Of a DNA stretch of 64,000 bases, positions 50,401-59,537 are shown piece after piece. Each line of letters starts with the position of its first letter. The stretch's first letter is position 1. Source of the stretch: Bosea sp. PAMC 26642 (GTDB lineage: Bacteria; Pseudomonadota; Alphaproteobacteria; Rhizobiales; Beijerinckiaceae); contig NZ_CP014301.1 in assembly GCF_001562255.1 (NCBI RefSeq), positions 930,001 through 994,000 of the forward strand, in the 5' to 3' direction. Under the pieces are notes generated by a model. It was not told the origin of the DNA. It saw only the letters and a list, made by a program, of their open reading frames with translations, and made no database searches. The position numbers and the translations under genes were made by a program.

Positions 50401-51121
50401 GCGCCGTGCCGCGAATGAAGGGATTTTCGGGATTGAGACCCCTGCCGCGATGGGCCCGCACGAGATCGTTCGGGATCATCGCGCGCATGGTGTCGTCGTC
50501 GATCAAGTCGAGCGTGTTCAGCTCATGAGAGGTGCGAAACCCGTCGAAGAAATGCATGAAGGGCACGCGCGAAGCCAACGTGGCTGCCTCGCAGACAAGC
50601 GCCATGTCGTGCGCCTCCTGCACATTTGCCGAGGAGAGCAGCGCAAAGCCGGTGGTGCGGCAGGCCATGACGTCGGAATGATCGCCGAAGATCGATAGCG
50701 CCGACGTCGCCAGCGAACGGGCCGCGACATGGAAGACAGTCGCATTGAGCTCGCCGGCGATCTTGAAGAGGTTGGGCAGCATCAGCATCAGGCCCTGCGA
50801 CGAGGTGAAGGTCGTCGTCATCGCACCCGATTGCAGCGCGCCATGGACCGCGCCGGCCGCGCCGCCCTCGCTCTGCATCTCCTGCACCACGGGCACGTTG
50901 CCCCAGATGTTGGGAAGCTGGTCGGCGGACCATTGGTCCGCCAGTTCCGCCATCGTAGAGGAAGGTGTGATTGGGTAGATCGCGCAGACTTCGCTGACGC
51001 GGTAGGCGACGTGGGCGACCGCCGTATTGCCGTCCATGGTCGTGCGCAGGGCGGCCTTCGCGAGCGGGTTTGCCACCGGGACGGCCGGAGCGGCCAAGAT
51101 GATCTTTGGGTCCGCGTTCAT
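47450..51121 (-). CDS. nifJ: Pyruvate:ferredoxin (flavodoxin) oxidoreductase
   Basis: ATG 51121 ([20 protein letters not shown]) is chosen; it overlaps the GltD-like stop by 4 bp. The 1223-residue single-chain enzyme has the N-terminal pyrimidine domain ([20 protein letters not shown]), two ferredoxin clusters ([17 protein letters not shown] and [15 protein letters not shown]), a proximal cluster Cys set ([20 protein letters not shown]) and the TPP domain ([20 protein letters not shown]). It converts pyruvate, CoA and oxidised ferredoxin to acetyl-CoA and CO2 and is oxygen-sensitive. It supplies acetyl-CoA for Pta-AckA encoded 6 kb away. Confidence 0.95.
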   Translation of the reverse strand: [1223 protein letters not shown]

Positions 51122-52764
51122 GCCTGCACCATCATCTGTTCGGGGACCATTTCCATGGCGTGGCAGGGGCATTGCTCGACGCAGACCGAGCAGCCCGTGC
51201 ATGTCTCGAAATTGATCTCGTATCCCTTGGTTGGACCGAGCTTGATGATCGCGTCCTCCGGGCAAGCGGCGAAGCAATTGTCGCATTCGAAGCAGTTGCC
51301 GCAGGACAGGCAGCGTTTGGCTTCGTGCAGCGCCTCGGTTTCGCTGAGGCCGGCAACGACCTCTTCGAAGCCCGTCTTGCGGGCACTCAGGGCCAGCTCG
51401 GACTGACGCGAGGGTGCGGCATCGGCATAGATCGGCAGGTTGAGCCCGGCATAGGTGATGCCCGGATGCTTTTCGACATCGGCCAGCTTGGTGTCGCGCA
51501 GCCAGGCATCGATGTGGCGCGCGGCCTTCTTGCCGTGTCCGGTTGCGATCGTCACCGAGCGCTGGCTCGGCACCATGTCGCCGCCAGCGAAGATGCCCGG
51601 CCGCCCCGTCATCATGCCGGCATCGATCTCGACGATGCCGCCGGGCAGATAGGCGATTTCGGGAATGGTCTTCAGAAAGCCGCTCTCGGCCTCCTGGCCC
51701 AATGCGAGCACCACCGAATCCGCTTTCAGCGTCTCGAATTCGCCTGTCGGCTGGGGATGGCCGTCCGCGTCCATCCGCATCCGCTCGACGACCATCGTAT
51801 CAGAACCGATGTCCTTGATCGCGCTCAGCCATTTGAAGGTCACGCCCTCATCGACCGCCTCCTGCGCCTCGAAGGCACGCGCCTCCATGCGCGACTTGTC
51901 CATGATGAAGACGACCAGCGCCTCCTCGGCGCCGAGCCTCTTGGCGGTGCGGGCCGCATCCATCGCGGAATTGCCGGCGCCATAGACAACGACGCGGCGG
52001 CCAAGCTGCGGCGCCGTGCCGGTCTCGACCTGATGCAGCAGTCCCACCGCGCTGTAGACCCGGGCGGCGTCGCGGGCGGGAATCTCTACGTGATGCGCCT
52101 TCTGGGCGCCGATCGCGATGAAGACCGCGTCGAAGCCTCCAGCGGCCTGCTCCGCCAGCAAATCCTTGACCTTGTGGTTGAGCACGATCTTGACGCCGAA
52201 TGCCTCGATGCGCGCGATCTCGCGCATCAGATCCGCGCGCGGCAGGCGATAGGCCGGGATGCCAAAATGCAGCATCCCGCCCGGCAGCGGACCGGACTCG
52301 TGAATTTCGACCTGATGCCCGAGCCGCGTCAGGTGATAGGCCGCCGATAATCCGCTCGGCCCCGCGCCGACGACGAGAACCCGCTTGCCCGACGATGCGG
52401 CGGGTTTGGGCATGGTCCAGCCGAGCAGCGACGCCTGGTCGCCCAGAAAGCGCTCGACCGCGTGAATGCTGACCTCGCTGTCGAGATCCTTGCGGTTGCA
52501 GCTGGTCTCGCAGGGGTGGTAGCAGACCCGCCCATGCACCGCCGGCATCGGGTTGTCGGCGATGAGGGCCTCCCACGCCGCCCTGAACTTTCCCGCCTGC
52601 GCCAGGCTGAGCCAGGCCTGAATGTTTTCCCCGGCCGGACAGGCCGAGTTGCAGGGCGGCAGCAGATCGACATAGACCGGGCGCTGGCTGCGGACGGGAC
52701 CGGTGCCGTGGGGAAGGGTCAGATCGACCCTTGGCGTCATGTCGCGCGCGAAGACGTTCATCAA
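51118..52764 (-). CDS. GltD-like oxidoreductase with C-terminal ferredoxin domain
   Basis: A 548-residue protein (ATG 52764 or 52761). N-terminal Fe-S region NSACPAGENIQAWLSLAQAG and CYHPCETSCNRKDLDSEVSI; FAD loop VLVVGAGPSGLSAAYHLTRL; NADPH loop VVVYGAGNSAMDAARTAKRL; C-terminal tandem 4Fe-4S (CFECDNCFAACPEDAII and CTGCSVCVEQCPCHAMEM). This is glutamate synthase small-subunit architecture plus a ferredoxin module. With PFOR adjacent and coupled, the likely role is electron exchange between ferredoxin and NAD(P)H rather than glutamate synthesis; no GltB is present. Confidence 0.88.
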   Translation of the reverse strand: MMNVFARDMTPRVDLTLPHGTGPVRSQRPVYVDLLPPCNSACPAGENIQAWLSLAQAGKFRAAWEALIADNPMPAVHGRVCYHPCETSCNRKDLDSEVSIHAVERFLGDQASLLGWTMPKPAASSGKRVLVVGAGPSGLSAAYHLTRLGHQVEIHESGPLPGGMLHFGIPAYRLPRADLMREIARIEAFGVKIVLNHKVKDLLAEQAAGGFDAVFIAIGAQKAHHVEIPARDAARVYSAVGLLHQVETGTAPQLGRRVVVYGAGNSAMDAARTAKRLGAEEALVVFIMDKSRMEARAFEAQEAVDEGVTFKWLSAIKDIGSDTMVVERMRMDADGHPQPTGEFETLKADSVVLALGQEAESGFLKTIPEIAYLPGGIVEIDAGMMTGRPGIFAGGDMVPSQRSVTIATGHGKKAARHIDAWLRDTKLADVEKHPGITYAGLNLPIYADAAPSRQSELALSARKTGFEEVVAGLSETEALHEAKRCLSCGNCFECDNCFAACPEDAIIKLGPTKGYEINFETCTGCSVCVEQCPCHAMEMVPEQMMVQA

Positions 52765-54065
52765 ACGCCTCCCAGCGCCGGCTGCAAAGGCGGCATCGGC
52801 CGATTGAGCGGCGTCGCCAGCGCCGATCCGGTCTCGCGAATAAAGAGCGACAGGATGATCGCGAGCACGATCCCGGCCACGCCGATCACGCCGGCTTTCT
52901 GGAAGACCTCGATGCCCAGCACGCCGCCGGCCGACAGCTCCAGCAGGGCCCAGCCATAGATGGGTGCCATCAAGGCGCTTAGCGTGAAGACAAGGAAGTT
53001 AATGGCACCGGTCGCGCTGCCCTTCACCTCGTCGGCATTGACCTCCTTGATGATCGTGTAGGGGATCATCGCCGCGCCCGAACCGACGCCCAGCAGGAAA
53101 CCCGCCAGATAGGGCGGCACGACGCCATGGGGCGCATAGAGGATGACCAGCGACGCTGCTAGCATGACGAGCGCGCCGCCGATCAGGACCGGCTTGCGGC
53201 GGCCGTAATGGTCGGCGACGTATCCCAGCAGCGGGCAGCCGACGACCCAGCCCAGCGGCACCATGGCCGCCCGGTTGACGGCTTCTGAATAGTCGATCGA
53301 CCAGCCCGCCCGCAGGAACGAGACGCCCCAGATCATGTCGCCGATCGTGGTCGGCAGAAACAGGAGGCCGGCCGCGAAGCCGCAGAGATAGGATTGGGGA
53401 TTGGTCAGCACCGATCTGTAGGGCGTGAACATCGACAGAACCGATTTCTGCGCCGGGGTCTGCACGGGATGTCCGCCGGGCGTCACCACCAGGACGACGA
53501 TGGCGAGAACGGCCGCGACGGCGCCGCCGATCAACCAGAACTGCTGCCAGCTGAAGGCGCCATGGATCAGCGGCGCGACGACGAACTGGCCCGAGGCGCC
53601 ACCGAGCATGCCGAAGCATTGGGTGAAGCCGATCGCGGTCGCGAGATACTTCGCCGGAAAACCGCGCGTTGCGAGATAGACCGCGCCGGTGAAGGCGAAA
53701 GCGGAACCAGCGCCCTGAAGGAGCCGGCCGGCCTGGGCCGCCGCATTGGACCCGAGACCGAACAGCACCGCGCCGCCGGCCATCAGCACCAGCCCGACCG
53801 GGATGACGTAGCGCGCCCCGTAGCGGTCGAAGCAGGCGCCCGAGACGATCGCGAAGGCGGAATAGGTGTAATAATAGAGTCCGATCAGCGCGCTGATCCC
53901 CAGCGCCGAGAGCCCGAAGGCCGCCGTGAGTTCGGGCACCATGACGCCGGGCGCCGATCGCAGCGCATATTGCAGGAAGTAGAACAGGACGCAGCAGGCC
54001 CAGGCGATTATGTAGGGCGTCTTGGACGGCGCCTCGGCGGGAGGGGAGGGTGTCGTGATGGCCAC
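52761..54065 (-). CDS. MFS transporter (organic anion type)
   Basis: A 434-residue protein with 12 membrane segments. The N-terminal AWACCVLFYFLQYALRSAPG and DRYGARYVIPVGLVLMAGGA (MFS motif A), and GYVADHYGRRKPVLIGGALV between helices 8-9 are typical. It is nearest to organic-acid MFS carriers such as the oxalate/formate or glycerol-phosphate groups. First gene of the MFS - GltD-like - PFOR - DHOD operon, so a role in exporting or importing a fermentation acid is plausible. FixJ-like site 83 bp upstream. Confidence 0.88.
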   Translation of the reverse strand: MAITTPSPPAEAPSKTPYIIAWACCVLFYFLQYALRSAPGVMVPELTAAFGLSALGISALIGLYYYTYSAFAIVSGACFDRYGARYVIPVGLVLMAGGAVLFGLGSNAAAQAGRLLQGAGSAFAFTGAVYLATRGFPAKYLATAIGFTQCFGMLGGASGQFVVAPLIHGAFSWQQFWLIGGAVAAVLAIVVLVVTPGGHPVQTPAQKSVLSMFTPYRSVLTNPQSYLCGFAAGLLFLPTTIGDMIWGVSFLRAGWSIDYSEAVNRAAMVPLGWVVGCPLLGYVADHYGRRKPVLIGGALVMLAASLVILYAPHGVVPPYLAGFLLGVGSGAAMIPYTIIKEVNADEVKGSATGAINFLVFTLSALMAPIYGWALLELSAGGVLGIEVFQKAGVIGVAGIVLAIILSLFIRETGSALATPLNRPMPPLQPALGGV

Positions 54066-54144
54066 GCGCGTTCTCCTGCAGATGTCGCTGTGAGCGATCG
54101 ATGACGGGTCGTGCCCATGCTCTAGCAGCCGGCAGGCCGGCCGA

Positions 54145-56766
54145 TCAGAGTCGGAATCTACGCAGACGGATCAGGTGTTTTGCCGGCGCATGATGTGGCG
54201 TGGCGCGTCGCTTTTGTCTGACGCTGTCGCCAAGGGCGAGCGGCTTCAGCAACTCCACGGCTATGAGGTACAGGACCGCGATGGCGCCGACTGCCGCCAG
54301 CACGCCGGGCGGCGGCAGGACGAAGCCGAACCACGTGCCGAGAGGCGTGAAGGGCAGCGCCAGGGCGACTAGCAGCGCCGTCAGCGACGTCGCGGCGAGG
54401 ATCGGGCGCGGCCAATCGGCCCAGGGCCGGCCATTGGTGCGGATGATGAAGATGACGAGGATCTGCGTCGTCATCGACTCGAGGAACCAGGCTGTGCGGA
54501 ACTCCGCCGGCGAAGCCTCGAAGACCCAGATTAGCATGCCGAAGGTCACCAGATCGAACACGGATGAGAGCAACCCGAGAACGCCGGCGAAACGCAGCAG
54601 CCCGCCGATATCCCAGATTTGGGGCTTGGCGGTCGTCTCCGGGCGCACCGTATCGAATGGGATGCCGATTTCGGAGAGGTCGTAGAGCAGGTTGTTGAGC
54701 AGGATTTGCGTCGGGAGCATCGGCAGGAAGGGCAGGGCGACCGAGGCCACCGCCATCGAGATCATGTTGCCGAAATTGGAGCTCGCGCCCATCCGGACAT
54801 ATTTCAGGATGTTAGCGAAGGTCCGGCGCCCTTCGTCGATCCCGTCGGCGACCACGGACAGATCGGAATCGAGCAGGATCATGTCGGCGGCCGCTTGGGC
54901 GACGCCGGTCGCGCCCTCGACCGAGAGCCCGACATCGGCCGCCCTGAGGGCCGGCGCATCGTTGATGCCGTCGCCGAGATAGCCGACCACCGCACCCCTG
55001 GCCTGCAGCGCCTTGATGATCCTGAACTTCTGATCGGGCGCGAGCCGGCCATAGGCATCCACAGACCTCACCTGCACCGCCAGGGCATCATGGCTGAGGC
55101 CGGCGATGTCGGCGCCGCTGAGCACCTTCTCGGTGCGCAGTCCGACCAGCCCCGCCAGTCTCCTGACCACGACAGGATCGTCGCCAGACAGTATCTTCAC
55201 GGAAATACCGGCCGCAGCCAGCCGCGCGATGGCGGCGGCGGCCGTTGCCTTGGGCGGATCGGCGAAGGCGCACAGACCCTCGAACACCAGATCGGATTCG
55301 TCATCCACGGTGAGGTCCCGCGCCGCGCCCGACCAGCGCCGCGAGGCGACGGCGATGCTGCGGAGCCCATCCTGAGCCAGCGCGCGCACCTGCGCGATCG
55401 CGGCAGCGCGGGCCGCCTCGTCCAATGGTCCGGTTTCTGCCCCCATGCGCCGCAGCGTGCAGCGTTCCAGAATGGCCTCCGGCGCGCCCTTGGCGATGAG
55501 CGTGACGCTCCCGGCCCCCGATGCCAGGACGGAGCCGATGCGGCGCGAGAAGTCGAAGGCGCGCCGCCCCGCCAGAGTCGAGCCCTTGGCTGCGTCCGGG
55601 CTGCCTTTGATCAGGGCTGCGTCCAGCGCGCCGCGGTCGCCGCCCAGTTCGGCGGCGATGGCTGCGAGCCTCGCGGGGCCTGCGTCGTCGCCGCCGCTTG
55701 GATCGAGGCTGCGCGCCAGCGTGATCTCGGCCGCGGTCAACGTGCCGGTCTTGTCGGTGCACAGAACGGTCATCGCGCCGAGATCGTGGATGGCGGCCAG
55801 CCGCTTCACGATGACCTTGCGACGCGCCATGCGCATGGCGCCGCGCGACAAGGTCACGGTCGTGATCATCGGCAGAAGCTCCGGCGTCAGGCCAACAGCC
55901 AGGGCGACGGCGAAGAGCACTGAATCCAGGACTTCCCGCCCGAGCATCACGCGCGCGGCAAGAACGACGACGACGAGCCCCATCGTGGCGCGCGCGACAA
56001 CGAGCCCGAACTGGTGCAGATCGCGCTCGAAGGGCGACGGCGTGGCGCCCTGCGCCAGCGCCGCCGCAGCCGAGCCGAACAGCGTCGCCCGCCCCGTACC
56101 CACAGCCAGCGCCAGCGCTTCGCCGGTCTGGGCCACGGAGCCTCTGAACAGGGCGTTGGCGGCCTCGGCGGCGCTGGCCGCCGCGCTTGCCCCCGCCCGC
56201 TTCTCGACCGGATAGGGCTCGCCGGTCAGCGCCGCTTCGCCGGCGGTGAAGGCGGTGCTTTCAAGGATCAGCGCATCGGCCGGGATGATGTCGCCGGCCC
56301 GCACGCGCAAAAGATCGCCCGGCACGACCGTGTCGACATCGACTTGGACGAAGGCGCCGTCGCGCTTGACTTCGGCTTTCAGCGCCACCGAGCGGCGCAG
56401 CGCTTCGGCCGCGTTCCGGGCCTGGCCTTCCTGAACCGTATCGAGACCGATCGAGAGCGCGAGGATCGCGACGATGATCGAGCCGCCGACCGTGTCGCCC
56501 GTCGCCACCGAGACGATGCCCGCTGCCAGGAGGATCAGCGACAGCGGCTCCAGCATGCGGCGGCAAACGGCGCGAAAACGGCTGTCCGTCTTGGCGGCCG
56601 CGTCGCTGTTGGGCCCGTATTGGCGAACGCGCCGCGCAGCTTCATCAGTTGAAAGCCCGCCAGCGCCGCAGGCGAGCGTCGTGCACAACTGATCGGGCGA
56701 CAAGGTCCAGAAGGTCGCAAGGGCGTCGCCGGAAGCGGGTGGTTCGGGCGTCTTCGCATCCGTCAT
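54145..56766 (-). CDS. Mg2+-type P-type ATPase (MgtA/MgtB-like)
   Basis: An 873-residue P3B-type ATPase: N-terminal cation-ATPase domain (LSTDEAARRVRQYGPNSDA), actuator region FTAGEAALTGEPYPVEK, phosphorylation VLCTDKTGTLTAAEITLARS, hinge YLGDGINDAPALRAADVGLS and C-terminal membrane helices with SSNFGNMISMAVASVALPFL, the MgtA signature. It imports Mg2+ down its gradient in known members. It follows ackA by 12 bp. The C-terminal end reaches into the PFOR-operon control region. Cation choice here is inferred only from family. Confidence 0.9.
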   Translation of the reverse strand: MTDAKTPEPPASGDALATFWTLSPDQLCTTLACGAGGLSTDEAARRVRQYGPNSDAAAKTDSRFRAVCRRMLEPLSLILLAAGIVSVATGDTVGGSIIVAILALSIGLDTVQEGQARNAAEALRRSVALKAEVKRDGAFVQVDVDTVVPGDLLRVRAGDIIPADALILESTAFTAGEAALTGEPYPVEKRAGASAAASAAEAANALFRGSVAQTGEALALAVGTGRATLFGSAAAALAQGATPSPFERDLHQFGLVVARATMGLVVVVLAARVMLGREVLDSVLFAVALAVGLTPELLPMITTVTLSRGAMRMARRKVIVKRLAAIHDLGAMTVLCTDKTGTLTAAEITLARSLDPSGGDDAGPARLAAIAAELGGDRGALDAALIKGSPDAAKGSTLAGRRAFDFSRRIGSVLASGAGSVTLIAKGAPEAILERCTLRRMGAETGPLDEAARAAAIAQVRALAQDGLRSIAVASRRWSGAARDLTVDDESDLVFEGLCAFADPPKATAAAAIARLAAAGISVKILSGDDPVVVRRLAGLVGLRTEKVLSGADIAGLSHDALAVQVRSVDAYGRLAPDQKFRIIKALQARGAVVGYLGDGINDAPALRAADVGLSVEGATGVAQAAADMILLDSDLSVVADGIDEGRRTFANILKYVRMGASSNFGNMISMAVASVALPFLPMLPTQILLNNLLYDLSEIGIPFDTVRPETTAKPQIWDIGGLLRFAGVLGLLSSVFDLVTFGMLIWVFEASPAEFRTAWFLESMTTQILVIFIIRTNGRPWADWPRPILAATSLTALLVALALPFTPLGTWFGFVLPPPGVLAAVGAIAVLYLIAVELLKPLALGDSVRQKRRATPHHAPAKHLIRLRRFRL
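54148..54165 (-). promoter_or_regulatory. FixJ-like site upstream of PFOR operon
   Basis: Minus strand CTGCGTAGATTCCGACTC: one change in the core (T to A) and one near the end. It lies 83 bp before the MFS start; it is also 20 bp beyond the end of the P-ATPase gene. Confidence 0.72.
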
Positions 56767-56778
56767 GGATTTTGCCGA

Positions 56779-57984
56779 TCAGGCTGTGGCGCGCGCGACG
56801 CCTTGGCGGGGGATCAGGAGCGAATGGGCTTCATTGGCGATGACCTGCTCCTCATCGGTCGCCATGATGAGAACCGCGACCGTGCTCGCCGCCACGTCGA
56901 TGCGGGGCTGGTTGGCGGCATTGGCAGTGGCGTCGATCGAGACACCTAGCCAGGCGAGGCGGCTGCAGATGGCCTCCCGGACCGCCGGCTGATGCTCGCC
57001 GATGCCGGCAGTGAAGACGATGGCGTCCAGCCCATGCAGCGTATTGGCGAGCGCCGCCACCTCGCGCGACACGCGGAAGGCGAATAGCGCGACCGCCTCC
57101 TTCGCTCTGGGGTCGGCGCTGGCGCAGAGCTCCCGGGTGTCGCCGCTGATGCCCGATACCCCAAGCAGGCCGGATTGATGGTAGAGCACGTCCTCGACGC
57201 GCTCGATCGACCAGCCGCGCTGCTTGACGAGGTGGATGACGACGCCGGGGTCGAGCGTGCCGCAACGTGTCGCCATCGGCACGCCGTCGAGCGTGGAAAA
57301 ACTCATCGTGGTGTCGCGGCTGACGCCTCCCTCCAGGGCGCACAGGCTCGCGCCGCTGCCCAGATGCGCCACCACGACCCGCCCCCTGGCGATGTCCGGA
57401 TAGAGGCGCGCCAGTTCGGACGCGACGAACTGGTAGGACAGCCCATGGAAGCCGAAATGCTTGATGCCCTCGTCGAACAGCGCACGCGGCAAGGCAAAAC
57501 GGCGGACGACATCGCTCTGGCTGCGATGGAAGGCCGTGTCGAACGAGGCGGTCTGTTGCATCTGCGGCCGCAGATGCGCGACCGCCCTGATCAGGCGGAC
57601 GCTTTGCGGCTGGTGCAGCGGGTCGAGCGGGACCAGGGCCTCGATCTCGGCCAGCGTCTCGTGGGTGATCAGCGTCGGCCCGGCGAACCGATCGCCGCCA
57701 TGCACCACCCGATGGCCGGCGCCTGCTATATCGTTCAACCCGAAATGGCGCGTCAGCCAGCCGAGCATCTCGTCGATGATCGCGTGCAGTTCGCCGCCCG
57801 GCCTGGCCGACAGCGCGATCTCCGTGGCTTTGCCGTCCTCGACCAGTCGCAGTGCCAGGGGCGCCCGCGACAAATCGATCTCCCCATGTCCCAGCCTGAT
57901 CGGCCCGTCCGCATGGAGCGCGAAGATGCCAAGCTTGATGGTCGATGAGCCCTGGTTAAACGTCAGCAGGATCGGCGGGCTCAC
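56779..57984 (-). CDS. ackA: Acetate kinase
   Basis: A 401-residue enzyme: LTFNQGSSTIKLGIF at the N-terminus (family NxGSSSxK), GHRVVHGGDRFAGPTLI, SFDTAFHRSQSDVVRRFALP, FGFHGLSYQFVA and SLCALEGGVSRDTTMSFSTL, then GIGEHQPAVREAICSRL. It makes ATP and acetate from acetyl phosphate. It overlaps the upstream Pta-like gene by 4 bp, so the two enzymes are made together and form the substrate-level phosphorylation route from PFOR-derived acetyl-CoA. Confidence 0.95.
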   Translation of the reverse strand: MSPPILLTFNQGSSTIKLGIFALHADGPIRLGHGEIDLSRAPLALRLVEDGKATEIALSARPGGELHAIIDEMLGWLTRHFGLNDIAGAGHRVVHGGDRFAGPTLITHETLAEIEALVPLDPLHQPQSVRLIRAVAHLRPQMQQTASFDTAFHRSQSDVVRRFALPRALFDEGIKHFGFHGLSYQFVASELARLYPDIARGRVVVAHLGSGASLCALEGGVSRDTTMSFSTLDGVPMATRCGTLDPGVVIHLVKQRGWSIERVEDVLYHQSGLLGVSGISGDTRELCASADPRAKEAVALFAFRVSREVAALANTLHGLDAIVFTAGIGEHQPAVREAICSRLAWLGVSIDATANAANQPRIDVAASTVAVLIMATDEEQVIANEAHSLLIPRQGVARATA

Positions 57985-59447
57985 GACGCCGCTCCTGCTG
58001 CATCACGGGCGGCGGCGACGATCTTGGCGAGCGCCACGGAGGCCAGGCGGATGTTCATCGAATCCGAGCGGCTGGTCAGGATGATCGGCACGCGGGCGCC
58101 GAGCACCAGCCCGGCCGCGTCGGCGCCCGACAGATAGATCAGCTGCTTGGCGAGCATGTTGCCGGCCTCGATATTGGGGACGACGAGGATGTCGGCACGG
58201 CCCGCCACAGGGGAGGCGATCGCCTTGATCCGGGCCGAATCCAGGCTGATCGCATTGTCGAAGGCGAGTGGTCCGTCGACGATGGCGCTCGTGATCTGGC
58301 CGCGGGCGGCCATCACGGTCAGCGAGGCGGCGTCGAGCGTCGCCGGCATCGCCGGATTGACCATCTCGACGGCCGCCAGAATGGCGACGAGCGGTTCGGC
58401 GATGCCGAGATCATGCAGGAAGTCGATGGCACTCTGGCAGATGTCGCGCTTCTGCTCGAGGGTGGGAGCGATGTTGATCACAGCGTCCGTCACCAGCAGC
58501 AGCTTGGCATAGGCTGGCACGTCGATGGCATAGACATGGCTGAGACGGCGCTGCGTCCGCAGGCCTGAATCCGATGCGACGATGGCGGCTAGCATTTCGT
58601 CGCTGTGCAGGCTGCCCTTCATCAGGGCCGAGACCTCTCCGGCCGCCGCCATCGCGACAGCGCGGGCCGCTGCCGCATGGCTGTGGGCGGCGTTCTCGAT
58701 GGCGACGTCCCTCAGCGAGAGCCCGGCCTCTGCGGCCAGGGCCTCGATCCGGGCTTGCGGACCCACCAGGACCGGCGCGATCAGCCCCTCGTCGCGCGCC
58801 TCGATGGCGGCCTGCAGCGCTTCGATGCTGCAGGGATGGACGACCGCGGTCTTGAGCGGAGGCAGAGCGCGGGCCTGCTTCAGGTAACCGGCGAAACGGG
58901 CGTGGCTGTGCAGCGTCACGTCTGGCAAGGGCGTCGGCGGCAGGCAGACGGCGTCGGCCGGCGCGGTCACGATCGCGGTCCCGTTCAGCACCACCTGCCC
59001 GGTCTGGTTCGTACAGGTCGTCGACAGCCAAACCCGGCGTGTCTCGACCCATGTCTCGAGAACCGTCACCGTTGCTGTGATGGTGTCACCCGGCGCAACG
59101 GCAGCGACGAATTGCAGGTTCTGTTCGCGGTAGATCGTCCCCGGTCCAGGCAACCGCGTGCCCAGCAGCGTCGAGATCAAACCGGCAGACCATAGGCTAT
59201 GCGCGACGAGATGGCCGAAGCTGTCGGTGCGCGCATAGGCGGCGTCGAGATGGCTGGGATTGATGTCGCCAGACACGATGGCAAACAGCCGCAGATCGTC
59301 ATCGGTAACCGTCCGCACCAGCGCGGCGCTCTGTCCGATTGTGAGGTCGTCGAAGCGGCAATTCGACAGACGTGCGTTTTCGATCGGCGGCTTGGTCGGC
59401 AAGCCCGGTCCGGAATGGGCTTGCGCGCGGTCTGAAGTCAAAGACAT
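57981..59447 (-). CDS. MaoC-like / phosphate acetyltransferase fusion
   Basis: ATG 59447 (MSLTSDRAQAHSGPGLPTKP) is chosen. The 488-residue protein has an N-terminal MaoC hot-dog domain (about 30-160: FDDLTIGQSAALVRTVTDDD, GDINPSHLDAAYARTDSFGH) and a C-terminal phosphate acetyl/butyryltransferase (about 185-485: VGPQARIEALAAEAGLSLRD, KGSLHSDEMLAAIVASDSGL, DGPLAFDNAISLDSARIKAI). Such bifunctional proteins convert acyl-CoA to acyl phosphate; the hot-dog domain suggests an enoyl-CoA hydratase activity. First gene of the Pta-AckA-ATPase unit with a FixJ-like site 91 bp upstream. Confidence 0.92.
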   Translation of the reverse strand: MSLTSDRAQAHSGPGLPTKPPIENARLSNCRFDDLTIGQSAALVRTVTDDDLRLFAIVSGDINPSHLDAAYARTDSFGHLVAHSLWSAGLISTLLGTRLPGPGTIYREQNLQFVAAVAPGDTITATVTVLETWVETRRVWLSTTCTNQTGQVVLNGTAIVTAPADAVCLPPTPLPDVTLHSHARFAGYLKQARALPPLKTAVVHPCSIEALQAAIEARDEGLIAPVLVGPQARIEALAAEAGLSLRDVAIENAAHSHAAAARAVAMAAAGEVSALMKGSLHSDEMLAAIVASDSGLRTQRRLSHVYAIDVPAYAKLLLVTDAVINIAPTLEQKRDICQSAIDFLHDLGIAEPLVAILAAVEMVNPAMPATLDAASLTVMAARGQITSAIVDGPLAFDNAISLDSARIKAIASPVAGRADILVVPNIEAGNMLAKQLIYLSGADAAGLVLGARVPIILTSRSDSMNIRLASVALAKIVAAARDAAGAAS

Positions 59448-59537
59448 CGATGCTCGTCCCAGCTTTTCCGGCAGCTTGATCGCCGCGACCACGCCCTCGC
59501 GAGCGCCACCCTAGTGCAGCACCGGGCGGGGCGAGCA

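Noticed and set aside
54619..55923. 434-codon open frame antisense to the Mg-type ATPase
   Set aside because: Shadow of a full-length P-type ATPase gene; Arg/Gly/Asp-rich without structure.
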